The notes beneath the pieces are model-generated. The model was not told the origin of the DNA and did not search any database. It saw only the letters and a list, made by a program, of their open reading frames with translations. The position numbers were made by a program, and so were the translations under genes. A DNA stretch of 5,014 nt from positions 5,086 to 10,099 of the forward strand of contig MELN01000037.1 in NCBI GenBank assembly GCA_001768675.1, written 5' to 3'. This DNA is from Actinobacteria bacterium RBG_16_64_13. GTDB lineage: Bacteria; Actinomycetota; Thermoleophilia; RBG-16-64-13. This document shows positions 1 to 5,014 of the stretch, piece after piece. Positions within the stretch are counted from its first letter, which is position 1, and the number at the start of each line of letters is the position of its first letter.

Positions 1-321
1 GGGGCCAACCGCGGCCACGCGCGCTCCAGCCATCTGCCCCGGCGGGATCCCCAGGTCCCGTAGTCGAGTCTCCACTGCCTCGACCGCGTTCGCACTGGTG
101 AAGACAAGCCAGCCGAAAGTGCCGTCGGCCGCCTGTCTCAGAGCTTCGTCCAGCGGCGAGGGATCGAGAGCCGGAGCTATATCGATGCACGGGTACGACA
201 GAGGATGCGCTAGCCGCGCCTCGAGCAACACATCCAGCTCTTGCGCCTGCTTGGGGCTGCGGGTGTTGACCACCCACACCCCCTCGAGAGACGACCTCTC
301 TTCGTTCTCTGGCGCGTTCAT
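1..321 (-). CDS. hemD: Uroporphyrinogen-III synthase, N-terminal 107 residues (cut by window edge)
   Basis: Cytosolic HemD closes hydroxymethylbilane, with inversion of ring D, to uroporphyrinogen III, the branch point to heme, siroheme and cobalamin. The frame is open from an ATG at 319-321 to base 1, giving 107 codons; the family is usually about 250 residues, so the rest lies left of the window. Family features visible are a first strand ending in VVNTRSP (residues 17-23), the strong signature WLVFTSANAVEA (71-82), and ARVAAVGP (100-107) at the cut. The family is otherwise poorly conserved, so these motifs and the position after hemC carry the call. The gene starts 8 bases after the hemC stop. 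Its ATG has only a weak ribosome site. In-frame GTG codons at 277-279 and 271-273 are alternatives; the latter follows a GAGGGGG by 5 bases and would start just before the first strand. A C-terminal fusion to a methyltransferase, known in some lineages, cannot be excluded. Confidence 0.9.
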   Translation of the reverse strand, partial: MNAPENEERSSLEGVWVVNTRSPKQAQELDVLLEARLAHPLSYPCIDIAPALDPSPLDEALRQAADGTFGWLVFTSANAVEAVETRLRDLGIPPGQMAGARVAAVGP

Positions 322-329
322 GGGCAAGC

Positions 330-1280
330 TTAACCTGTCGTGCCGGTCAGAAGCTCGGCGGCGCCCTGGGAGAGCGCCTCTGCCGCGAGCCTGAAACCAC
401 AGTCGTAGGCCACCTGTCGGCCTCCACCACCCAGTGGGACTTCTTCATTCGCCTCGACGTCCACTCGCTTCGAACCATCCACGGCCACGACCCGCCCTCT
501 GACGCGAAGCCAGCCGTCGTTTCCCAGGCGGGCTCGCGCCGCCACAGGCACCGCGCAGCCCCCTCCCATCCCCTCCAGAAAGGCGCGCTCGGCCGTGGTC
601 TCCAGCTCGGTCGGCTCATGCCTGATGTCTCGCACCAGCCCGAAGCCGTCCGTCTCGTCCCGGCACTGCACCGCAACAGCCCCCTGGCCAGGCGCCGGAA
701 GCATCATATCTTCAGAGATGACCTCTGAAACGACCTCCATCCGGCCGAGTCTTTCCAAAGCGGCCAGAGCCACGACCACAGCGTCGTAGGGCCCCGAGGG
801 GTCCAACGCCTTGCGAAGCCTCGTGCCCGCATTACCGCGAAGGTCGATGATCTGAAGATCCGAACGGGCGTAGAGCAACTGGGCCGCCCGGCGACTACTG
901 CTCGTACCCACCTGGGCCCCGTTCGGAAGAGAGCGAACAGTATGACCGTTCCTACTTACCAGGGCGTCCGCCGAATCCGCGCGCTGGATCACGGCCCCGA
1001 GAGCCAGCCCTGGAGAAGCCGCGGTGGGAAGGTCTTTCAAGCTGTGAACAGCCAGGTCGATGGAACGCTCATGCAGCGCCTGTTCGAGCTCGGCAGTGAA
1101 GACCCCTTTGCCGCCGATCGCGGGGAGCGGCGTGTCGAGCATCTTATCGCCGGTTGTCGTGATTACGACGATCTCGTAGTCCAGGTCGGGACGGTGCACC
1201 GCAAGCAATTGTCGCACGTGTTCGCTTTGCCAGAGCGCGAGGGGCGAGCCTCGCGTCCCGAGACGAACCGATTGGCTCAA
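330..1280 (-). CDS. hemC: Hydroxymethylbilane synthase (porphobilinogen deaminase)
   Basis: HemC joins four porphobilinogens head to tail on a covalently bound dipyrromethane cofactor and releases hydroxymethylbilane to HemD. The 316-residue product has the normal family length and all expected motifs: LGTRGSPLALWQ near the N-terminus (8-18), GGKGVFTAELE (56-66), HSLKDLP (79-85) with catalytic Asp83, GTSSSRR (125-131), LRGNAGTRL (147-155), LPAPGQGAVAVQCR (194-207), and the cofactor loop MGGGCAVPV with attachment Cys242. The start is TTG at 1278-1280, which shares bases with the hemA stop TGA (1277-1279), so translation is probably coupled. AGGG at 1285-1288 and GGAAGG at 1290-1296 lie upstream. 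There is no nearby in-frame ATG, and the N-terminal motif follows closely, so TTG is well supported. The gene ends with TAA at 330-332. Function is essentially certain. Confidence 0.97.
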   Translation of the reverse strand: MSQSVRLGTRGSPLALWQSEHVRQLLAVHRPDLDYEIVVITTTGDKMLDTPLPAIGGKGVFTAELEQALHERSIDLAVHSLKDLPTAASPGLALGAVIQRADSADALVSRNGHTVRSLPNGAQVGTSSSRRAAQLLYARSDLQIIDLRGNAGTRLRKALDPSGPYDAVVVALAALERLGRMEVVSEVISEDMMLPAPGQGAVAVQCRDETDGFGLVRDIRHEPTELETTAERAFLEGMGGGCAVPVAARARLGNDGWLRVRGRVVAVDGSKRVDVEANEEVPLGGGGRQVAYDCGFRLAAEALSQGAAELLTGTTG

Positions 1281-2608
1281 CCGGCCCTGCCTTCCCCCGT
1301 CGATCCGTCACGCCGAGGTGGGCGCTTGTGCTTGAGCCCGAAGAGATCGACGACCGCATCGTAATACACGTCAAAATCCTCGCTTGATGCTCGGGACTTG
1401 AGCTGCTTGGTCGGGTGATGCAGGAGCTTGCTGACTATCCGGTTGGCCATGCGCGAGATGACCTCTTCAGCATTCTTGTCGAGACCGTCAAGCTTACGCA
1501 GGGCGCCACTGAGCTCGGCGTCGGCGACCGATCTGGCGTGCTCGCGCAACTCCGCGACCAGATTGGTTGCTTCCCGGCCGTGGAGCCAGTCCATCACCAC
1601 GTCGGTCTCCCGAGCTATGATCTCCTCGACCACCGGCACGGCCGCGAAGCGCCGGCGGAGATTCTGGTCGAGCGTCGCCTCGAGTTTGTCGATGTCGTGA
1701 AGCACTATGCCCGGGAGCGACCCGACAGACAGATCGACGTCCCGAGGAACGGCTATGTCGACGATTACCAAAGGAACTCCCTGCCGCTGCTGAAGAACGG
1801 GTTCCACGTCCTCCGCATAGATCACGGGGTGAGGGGACCCCGTGGCGGTGATCACCGCGTCAGCGTCCGCCAGAGCCGAAGCCAACTCCCCCCATGGTCG
1901 AGCCTGACAACCGTAGCTGAGGGCGAGGGTCTGGGCGCTAGAGAAAGTGCGATTGATGCAGGACACCCTACCGGCGCCATGCTTGTGCAACGCTTGAACC
2001 GCGAGCTCAGCAGTCTCTCCTGCCCCCACCACCAGGATGCTCCGGGCTGAAAGATCCCCCAGTTCCTTCTTGAGCAAGACGACCGCAGCATGACTGATAG
2101 AGGTAGTCCCTCTGCTTATCTCGGTCTCCGACCGCGCCCTTTTGCCAGCGTGGGCAGCGCGGGTGAAGACGTAGGTGAGCAAGGGACCAGATGTCCCCTT
2201 CGAACTGGCCGAGGCGAACGCCTGAGAGACTTGACCCAAGATCTGGGTCTCCCCCAGCAACTGAGAGTCCAGACCACAGGCAACACGGAGCAGATGCCCG
2301 ACTGCGTCTTCATCTTCTTTGTGATAGATGTGGGGCTCGAGCTCATCCTGCGCCACATCGCCCAACTCCGCCAGCCGTCCCACGATGAGTCCGCGAGGGT
2401 TCCCATTTGTGCCGTGGGAAACCCCGTAGACCTCGAGACGATTACAGGTCGAGAGGAGGGCCGATTCCCGGAAGCCGGGTCCCCACCAGGGAGATGGAAC
2501 CGGCGTCGCGTCGCCGACGCAGCTGGATGGGTCCAGCACCTTGGAGAGGCGTTCCCTCAAGGCCACTGGAGCTGTACGTTGGCTCAACCCCACCAATACT
2601 ATGGTCAA
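1277..2608 (-). CDS. hemA: Glutamyl-tRNA reductase
   Basis: HemA reduces glutamate charged on tRNA-Glu to glutamate-1-semialdehyde with NADPH, the first committed step of the C5 heme pathway. With a TTG start at 2606-2608 the product is 443 residues, normal for the family. Visible are GLSQRTAPV (7-15), LLSTCNRLEVYG with nucleophile Cys55, GLDSQLLGETQILGQ (112-126), the NADPH-binding GAGETAE (195-201), INRT (218-221), DIAVPRDVD (284-292), and the C-terminal dimerisation motif NRIVSKLLHHP (389-399). The frame stays open 24 codons further upstream, to a TTG at 2678-2680, but that part overlaps the upstream gene and does not look like GluTR. The chosen TTG lies 2 bases after that gene's stop and 7 bases after an AAGGCGGGG ribosome site (2616-2624). 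The stop overlaps the hemC start. The catalytic-Cys loop is about five residues longer than in E. coli and rich in Pro and Trp. Confidence 0.97.
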   Translation of the reverse strand: MTIVLVGLSQRTAPVALRERLSKVLDPSSCVGDATPVPSPWWGPGFRESALLSTCNRLEVYGVSHGTNGNPRGLIVGRLAELGDVAQDELEPHIYHKEDEDAVGHLLRVACGLDSQLLGETQILGQVSQAFASASSKGTSGPLLTYVFTRAAHAGKRARSETEISRGTTSISHAAVVLLKKELGDLSARSILVVGAGETAELAVQALHKHGAGRVSCINRTFSSAQTLALSYGCQARPWGELASALADADAVITATGSPHPVIYAEDVEPVLQQRQGVPLVIVDIAVPRDVDLSVGSLPGIVLHDIDKLEATLDQNLRRRFAAVPVVEEIIARETDVVMDWLHGREATNLVAELREHARSVADAELSGALRKLDGLDKNAEEVISRMANRIVSKLLHHPTKQLKSRASSEDFDVYYDAVVDLFGLKHKRPPRRDGSTGEGRAG

Positions 2609-2610
2609 AT

Positions 2611-3780
2611 CTATTCCCCGCCTTGGAATTTGGAGCCCACCGGAAGAAGGCCAGAACGACCGCCCGGCTGATAGGCACAAAACGGCTCTTCAGCGAGGTA
2701 GTCGCCGGTGCTGCCATAGGCCCGCGCCCGACATCCTCCACACACCTTATCAAACCCGCAGTGCCCGCACTTGCCTTTGAGCCGGCCTAGGTCCCGCAAA
2801 TCGGCGAAGAACTCGCTTGTCTGCCATATTTCAGAGAGAGCGGTGCGCCGCAGATCGCCCGCTTCGATCGGCATGTATCCACAGCCATAGACCTTGCCCG
2901 AATTCGAGACGAAACAGACCCCGGTGCCTGCCAAGCATCCTCGCGTGGCAGCGTGGAGCGCTCCTCGCTCTGAGCCGGTGACGCCGTGGCCCGGGTGGCC
3001 GACCCGCGAGCCAGGAGAGGAACCGTCGAGATCGGCATGCGCCGCCTGTTGCTGTCGAACCACCCGGAAGTAGTGAGGAGCACATGTAGCCCTGAGCTGC
3101 AGGTCCAGTTCCCGGCGCTCCGTCTCATAGAGCCAGCTCAACGTCTCTTCATAGGCGTCCGCCCGGAGTGTCTGCTCCTCAGCGATCTCCATGCCGCAGC
3201 CGACCGGGACCAGGAGAAACAGGTGCAGCGCCACCGCCCCCAGGTTCTTCGCGAGGCTCACCATCTCGTCCAGCTGGTCCGCATTGTGCCTGGCAACGGT
3301 CACGTTTATCTGAATGGGCACACCTTCGGCCCGGAGCGCCTGGACGCCGGCCACAGCCGATCGGAACGATCCCGGCAGCCGGCGAAAGGCATCGTGCGTA
3401 GGCTCATCCGCTCCATCCAAGGAGATGCTGACTCTATGGACGCCGCTCTCCCGGATACGTTTGGCCAAACTCTGGTCGATCAGGGTCCCGTTGGTCGCCA
3501 AGGCAACCACGAGCCCCTTTTCGTTGGCGTACTTCAAGAGGTGGAAGATGTCAGGCCTCAGCAAAGGCTCTCCGCCGGAGAGCACCAGTATGGTGCGTCC
3601 CCAGCCCGAGAGCTCGTCGATCAGACTCTCGGCCTCCTCGGAGGATAGCTCGTCGGGAGAAATCTTGTCGGCCACCTCGGTTCGACGACAGTGGGAGCAA
3701 ACGAGATTGCAGGCGGCAGTGGTCTCCCAGAATACGAGGCGCGGCCAGGGATGAGCAAGGTTCTCCGGCAAGGTGTTCAT
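2611..3780 (-). CDS. ahbD: AhbD-like radical SAM/SPASM protein, probable heme b synthase (Fe-coproporphyrin III decarboxylase)
   Basis: AhbD uses S-adenosylmethionine radical chemistry to decarboxylate the two propionates of iron-coproporphyrin III to vinyls, giving heme b without oxygen. From the ATG at 3778-3780 the product is 389 residues. The radical SAM cluster motif CNLVCSHC (Cys24, 28, 31) lies after the family-like VFWETTAA, and SGGEP (68-72) is the SAM-binding strand. SLDGADEPTHDAFR, LHLFLLVPVG and ATCAPHYFRV resemble remembered AhbD sequences. The C-terminal SPASM-type part has Cys282, 289, 300, 338, 341, 347, 350 and 368, including TRGCLAGTGVCF, KGKCGHC, VCGGCRARAY and GDYLAEEPFCAYQP, enough for two auxiliary iron-sulfur clusters as reported for AhbD. 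The ATG overlaps the hemH stop as ATGA. GGAGGGG abuts it; a GTG 9 bases upstream (3787-3789) and a TTG at 3769-3771, better spaced from that site, are alternatives. NirJ, AhbC or a TIGR04053-type radical SAM protein is possible, but heme context and the C-terminal motifs favour AhbD. Confidence 0.8.
   Translation of the reverse strand: MNTLPENLAHPWPRLVFWETTAACNLVCSHCRRTEVADKISPDELSSEEAESLIDELSGWGRTILVLSGGEPLLRPDIFHLLKYANEKGLVVALATNGTLIDQSLAKRIRESGVHRVSISLDGADEPTHDAFRRLPGSFRSAVAGVQALRAEGVPIQINVTVARHNADQLDEMVSLAKNLGAVALHLFLLVPVGCGMEIAEEQTLRADAYEETLSWLYETERRELDLQLRATCAPHYFRVVRQQQAAHADLDGSSPGSRVGHPGHGVTGSERGALHAATRGCLAGTGVCFVSNSGKVYGCGYMPIEAGDLRRTALSEIWQTSEFFADLRDLGRLKGKCGHCGFDKVCGGCRARAYGSTGDYLAEEPFCAYQPGGRSGLLPVGSKFQGGE
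2616..2624 (-). promoter_or_regulatory. Ribosome binding site for hemA (AAGGCGGGG), supporting a TTG start
   Basis: The purine-rich run lies in the last codons of the upstream radical SAM gene and ends 7 bases before the TTG at 2606-2608. This normal spacing, together with the conserved GluTR N-terminus that begins right after the TTG, decides the start over the longer open frame. Confidence 0.6.
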
Positions 3781-4673
3781 CCCCTCCACTGTTCCACAAG
3801 CAGGGCCAGGCTATCGATGAGTGCGGAGCCGTCGTTGAGAAGCGGAGTTCGGGTGACGGCGACGCCGAGATCCCCGGCCTTCTGTTTCACAACGACGTCC
3901 AAGTCATATAGGATCTCCACCTGATCGGCCACGAAACCAAACGGGCAGAGCACCACCTGGCGAGTACCCCGCTCAGACAGTTCAAGGATCAGCTCGTCTA
4001 CAGACGGGCCCAGCCAATCCTGACCGGGACCGCTCGCACTCTGATAAGCGACCGTCCACTCTTCCTGAGGCAATCCAAGCCTTGCGGCCACGCGGTCGGC
4101 CGTCTCCCACAGCTGCAGCTCGTACGGATCGCCCGCGACCAGCGCAGCTTTGGGAAGACTGTGGGCGCAAAAGATGACGTGGGTCTGGGCTCCAGGCTCA
4201 TCCCGGAGTTCCTTCCGCGAGGCGACTATGGAATCGGCCAGGCCGTCGACATAGGGAGGCAACGTGTGCCAGCTATCGATGAAATCGAAAGCCAAGCCCC
4301 GTTCGTCCGCTGCCAAGGTAGTCCGGCGATGGTACCGTCCGACGCTGCATTCGCTGAAATGAGGGACGAGGCAAATCACGAGAGCCCTCGAGACCCCATC
4401 AAGGACCATCTGGGAAATGGCATCCTCCAGAAAGGGGTGCCAATGGAGCATGCCGACGTGCACTGGAAGCTTGCATGCTTCCTCGAGCTTCCTCGCTGAA
4501 CGGCCGGTGATATCCGGTAGCGGGGAAGCCCCCCCGATGAAACGGTACCTCTCCCGCACCTCATCCACCAGTCTTTCCGGACATGGCCGGCCTCCCCGAA
4601 CCCTGTCGAGAAAGGCCGGTACGTCTTCAAGAGAACTGGGGCCGCCGTGAGCGAGCAATAAGACTCCAAGCAT
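3777..4673 (-). CDS. hemH: Ferrochelatase (possibly coproporphyrin ferrochelatase, CpfC type)
   Basis: HemH inserts ferrous iron into protoporphyrin IX, or into coproporphyrin III in Gram-positive-type pathways. From the ATG at 4671-4673 the product is 298 residues. Motifs are GVLLLAHGGP at the N-terminus, RYRFIGGASPL (42-52), LHWHPFLEDAI (76-86), VPHFSECSVGRYHRR (103-117), FCAHSLP with catalytic His171, QSASGPGQDWLGP (211-223), and CPFGFVADQVEILYDLD with catalytic Glu253. The usual Asp-His-x-Glu reads Asp-Gln-x-Glu here (Gln251). No cysteine occurs in the C-terminal 50 residues, so a C-terminal [2Fe-2S] site as in mycobacterial enzymes is absent. The frame is open up to GTG at 4791-4793, adding 40 Gly/Ala-rich residues unlike the family, so the internal ATG is preferred although its AGGGA site is only 2 bases away. 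It is first in the operon, and its stop overlaps the radical SAM gene. Substrate specificity cannot be read from motifs; coproporphyrin is inferred from the neighbour. Confidence 0.93.
   Translation of the reverse strand: MLGVLLLAHGGPSSLEDVPAFLDRVRGGRPCPERLVDEVRERYRFIGGASPLPDITGRSARKLEEACKLPVHVGMLHWHPFLEDAISQMVLDGVSRALVICLVPHFSECSVGRYHRRTTLAADERGLAFDFIDSWHTLPPYVDGLADSIVASRKELRDEPGAQTHVIFCAHSLPKAALVAGDPYELQLWETADRVAARLGLPQEEWTVAYQSASGPGQDWLGPSVDELILELSERGTRQVVLCPFGFVADQVEILYDLDVVVKQKAGDLGVAVTRTPLLNDGSALIDSLALLVEQWRG
3781..3787 (-). promoter_or_regulatory. Ribosome binding site GGAGGGG at the hemH/ahbD ATGA junction
   Basis: GGAGGGG on the minus strand lies inside the last codons of hemH and directly abuts the ATG of the radical SAM gene, whose ATG overlaps the hemH stop as ATGA. 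The spacing is shorter than optimal (about 2 bases after GGAGG), so coupling to ribosomes terminating on hemH probably matters. The same site is 9 bases from the in-frame TTG at 3769-3771, an alternative start. Confidence 0.6.
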
Positions 4674-4862
4674 TGTCCCTATATTCACCAGCTTCAACGC
4701 ATTTGGCGCGCCGACATGCCCCGCAACTGTGCCACCGGCCGGCATCGCATCTTCGGCGCCCCGATCGAAAGATGGCCCCGCGATGCCCTCCACCGAGGTC
4801 GGAGATCGCAGTTATAACCAGACAATGGGCCCCGGCTGAAGCCCGTGGCTCAACAATGGCCT

Positions 4863-4891
4863 AGTTTACCGAGTTTGGCACCTGAAACCAA
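4863..4891 (-). promoter_or_regulatory. Candidate sigma-70-type promoter for the hemH-ahbD-hemA-hemC-hemD operon
   Basis: On the minus strand TTGGTT (4886-4891) and TAAACT (4863-4868) are separated by exactly 17 bases. The -35 box matches the consensus at 3 of 6 positions and the -10 box at 4 of 6. This is the best pair seen upstream of hemH. A second -10-like TATAAC at 4812-4817 (minus strand) has no matching -35. Prediction only; it would start transcription near 4856. Confidence 0.4.
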
Positions 4892-4903
4892 GACCATGAT
4901 GAT
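4875..4903 (+). promoter_or_regulatory. Candidate promoter for the rightward gene
   Basis: TTGGCA (4875-4880, 5 of 6 consensus matches) and GATGAT (4898-4903, 4 of 6) are separated by 17 bases, predicting a start near 4910. It overlaps the candidate hemH promoter face to face. TTGATA at 4942-4947 is another -35-like box but has no good -10 at the right distance. Prediction only. Confidence 0.35.
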
Positions 4904-4998
4904 TATGTTAACTAGGTTTTTGCGGCCGGCGACCGGCGGCTTTGATACCATGAACGCCGTTCGATCGACAGAATCAGGAACGATTGGAGGTCACGCGG

Positions 4999-5014
4999 TT
5001 GGTGCGTGTCATTG
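4999..5014 (+). CDS. Start of a rightward gene, product unknown (cut by window edge)
   Basis: GGAGG at 4986-4990 is a strong ribosome site. It is followed after 8 bases by TTG (4999-5001) and after 11 by an in-frame GTG (5002-5004), giving M-V-R-V-I or M-R-V-I. Only five codons are visible, so the product cannot be named. The hydrophobic beginning would suit a nucleotide-binding first strand, as in flavoproteins or kinases, but also many other proteins. It is divergent from the heme operon and shares its control region. A GTG in another frame (5006-5008) is less well spaced. Confidence 0.45.

Larger units (their letters stand above)
4860..4916. repeat. Inverted repeat bracketing the divergent promoters, possible operator pair
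   Basis: CCTAGTTTAC (4860-4869) and GTTAACTAGG (4907-4916) are inverted copies with 9 of 10 positions matching; the outer 7 bases match perfectly. The centres are 47 bases apart. The left arm covers the predicted hemH -10 box and the right arm the predicted rightward start site, an arrangement that fits a regulator controlling both directions. The factor is unknown. Confidence 0.5.
4674..4998. other. Divergent intergenic region between hemH and the rightward gene
   Basis: This region of 325 bases has no convincing complete gene. Its left part (4674-4793) is an open extension of the hemH frame, beginning GTG at 4791-4793, that does not resemble ferrochelatase and is read as 5' leader. The central part (about 4860-4916) is visibly richer in A and T than the flanking genes and holds the candidate promoters and inverted repeat described separately. 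A 5-bp hairpin GCCGG-cga-CCGGC is at 4925-4937. ACAATGG occurs twice, at 4822-4828 and 4853-4859, 31 bases apart. If the predicted hemH promoter is right, the hemH mRNA has a leader of roughly 180 bases. No riboswitch class was recognised by eye. Confidence 0.7.

Noticed and set aside
98..394. A 98-codon open frame on the plus strand
   Set aside because: It is antisense to hemD and the end of hemC, both identified by conserved motifs.
942..1364. A 140-codon open frame on the plus strand
   Set aside because: It is antisense to hemC and the hemA/hemC junction; a shadow frame.
1415..2050. A 211-codon open frame on the plus strand
   Set aside because: It lies entirely antisense to hemA, whose motifs are unmistakable. 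Long antisense frames are expected in high-G+C genes, and its translation shows no recognisable family.
2609..2680. Upstream 24-codon extension of hemA starting at TTG 2678-2680
   Set aside because: It overlaps the end of the radical SAM gene and has no GluTR similarity; the TTG at 2606-2608 has the right spacing to a ribosome site and to the conserved N-terminus.
2986..3648. A 220-codon open frame on the plus strand
   Set aside because: It is antisense to the radical SAM gene and is explained by codon bias. It has no ribosome site or recognisable motif.
4822..4859. Direct repeat ACAATGG, two copies 31 bases apart
   Set aside because: Seven-base repeats at this distance can arise by chance; no third copy or promoter relationship was seen.
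4907..4912. Palindrome GTTAAC taken alone as an operator
   Set aside because: A 6-base palindrome is too short to support; it is reported only as part of the longer inverted repeat.
4925..4937. Hairpin GCCGG-cga-CCGGC considered as a terminator
   Set aside because: The stem is only 5 bp and is followed by just three T residues. It also lies in the leader of the rightward gene, where a terminator would need an attenuation rationale that is not visible.

Overview
The window is a compact, high-G+C block of tetrapyrrole (heme) biosynthesis genes, almost all on the minus strand. In transcription order (right to left) it reads hemH (ferrochelatase), an AhbD-like radical SAM/SPASM protein, hemA (glutamyl-tRNA reductase), hemC (hydroxymethylbilane synthase) and hemD (uroporphyrinogen-III synthase, cut by the left edge). 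The junctions are a 4-base ATGA overlap, a 2-base gap, a 4-base TTGA overlap and an 8-base gap, so this is very probably one operon with translational coupling.

The organism uses the C5 route (glutamyl-tRNA to 5-aminolevulinate). The hemA-hemC-hemD order, the high G+C and the TTG start codons fit a Gram-positive-type lineage, perhaps a deep-branching, possibly anaerobic or microaerophilic, member of the Actinomycetota. This placement is an inference and is weak.

HemA makes glutamate-1-semialdehyde, HemC polymerises four porphobilinogens and HemD closes the ring to uroporphyrinogen III, which is the common precursor of heme, siroheme and cobalamin. HemH inserts iron late in the pathway. The AhbD-like protein is the unusual member. 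AhbD is the terminal enzyme of the archaeal and sulfate-reducer siroheme-dependent route, where it turns iron-coproporphyrin III into heme b without oxygen. A ferrochelatase translationally coupled to an AhbD-like protein suggests a mixed route: coproporphyrin ferrochelatase makes coproheme, then AhbD decarboxylates it. AhbD would then replace the usual ChdC/HemQ.

From 4674 to 4998 there is a 325-base region, less G+C-rich in its middle, between hemH and a rightward gene that only just begins (start near 4999-5002). It holds candidate overlapping divergent promoters. These are bracketed by a 10-base inverted repeat (one mismatch) that covers the predicted hemH -10 box on one side and the predicted rightward transcription start on the other. 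No RNA genes, CRISPR arrays, insertion sequences or pseudogenes were seen.
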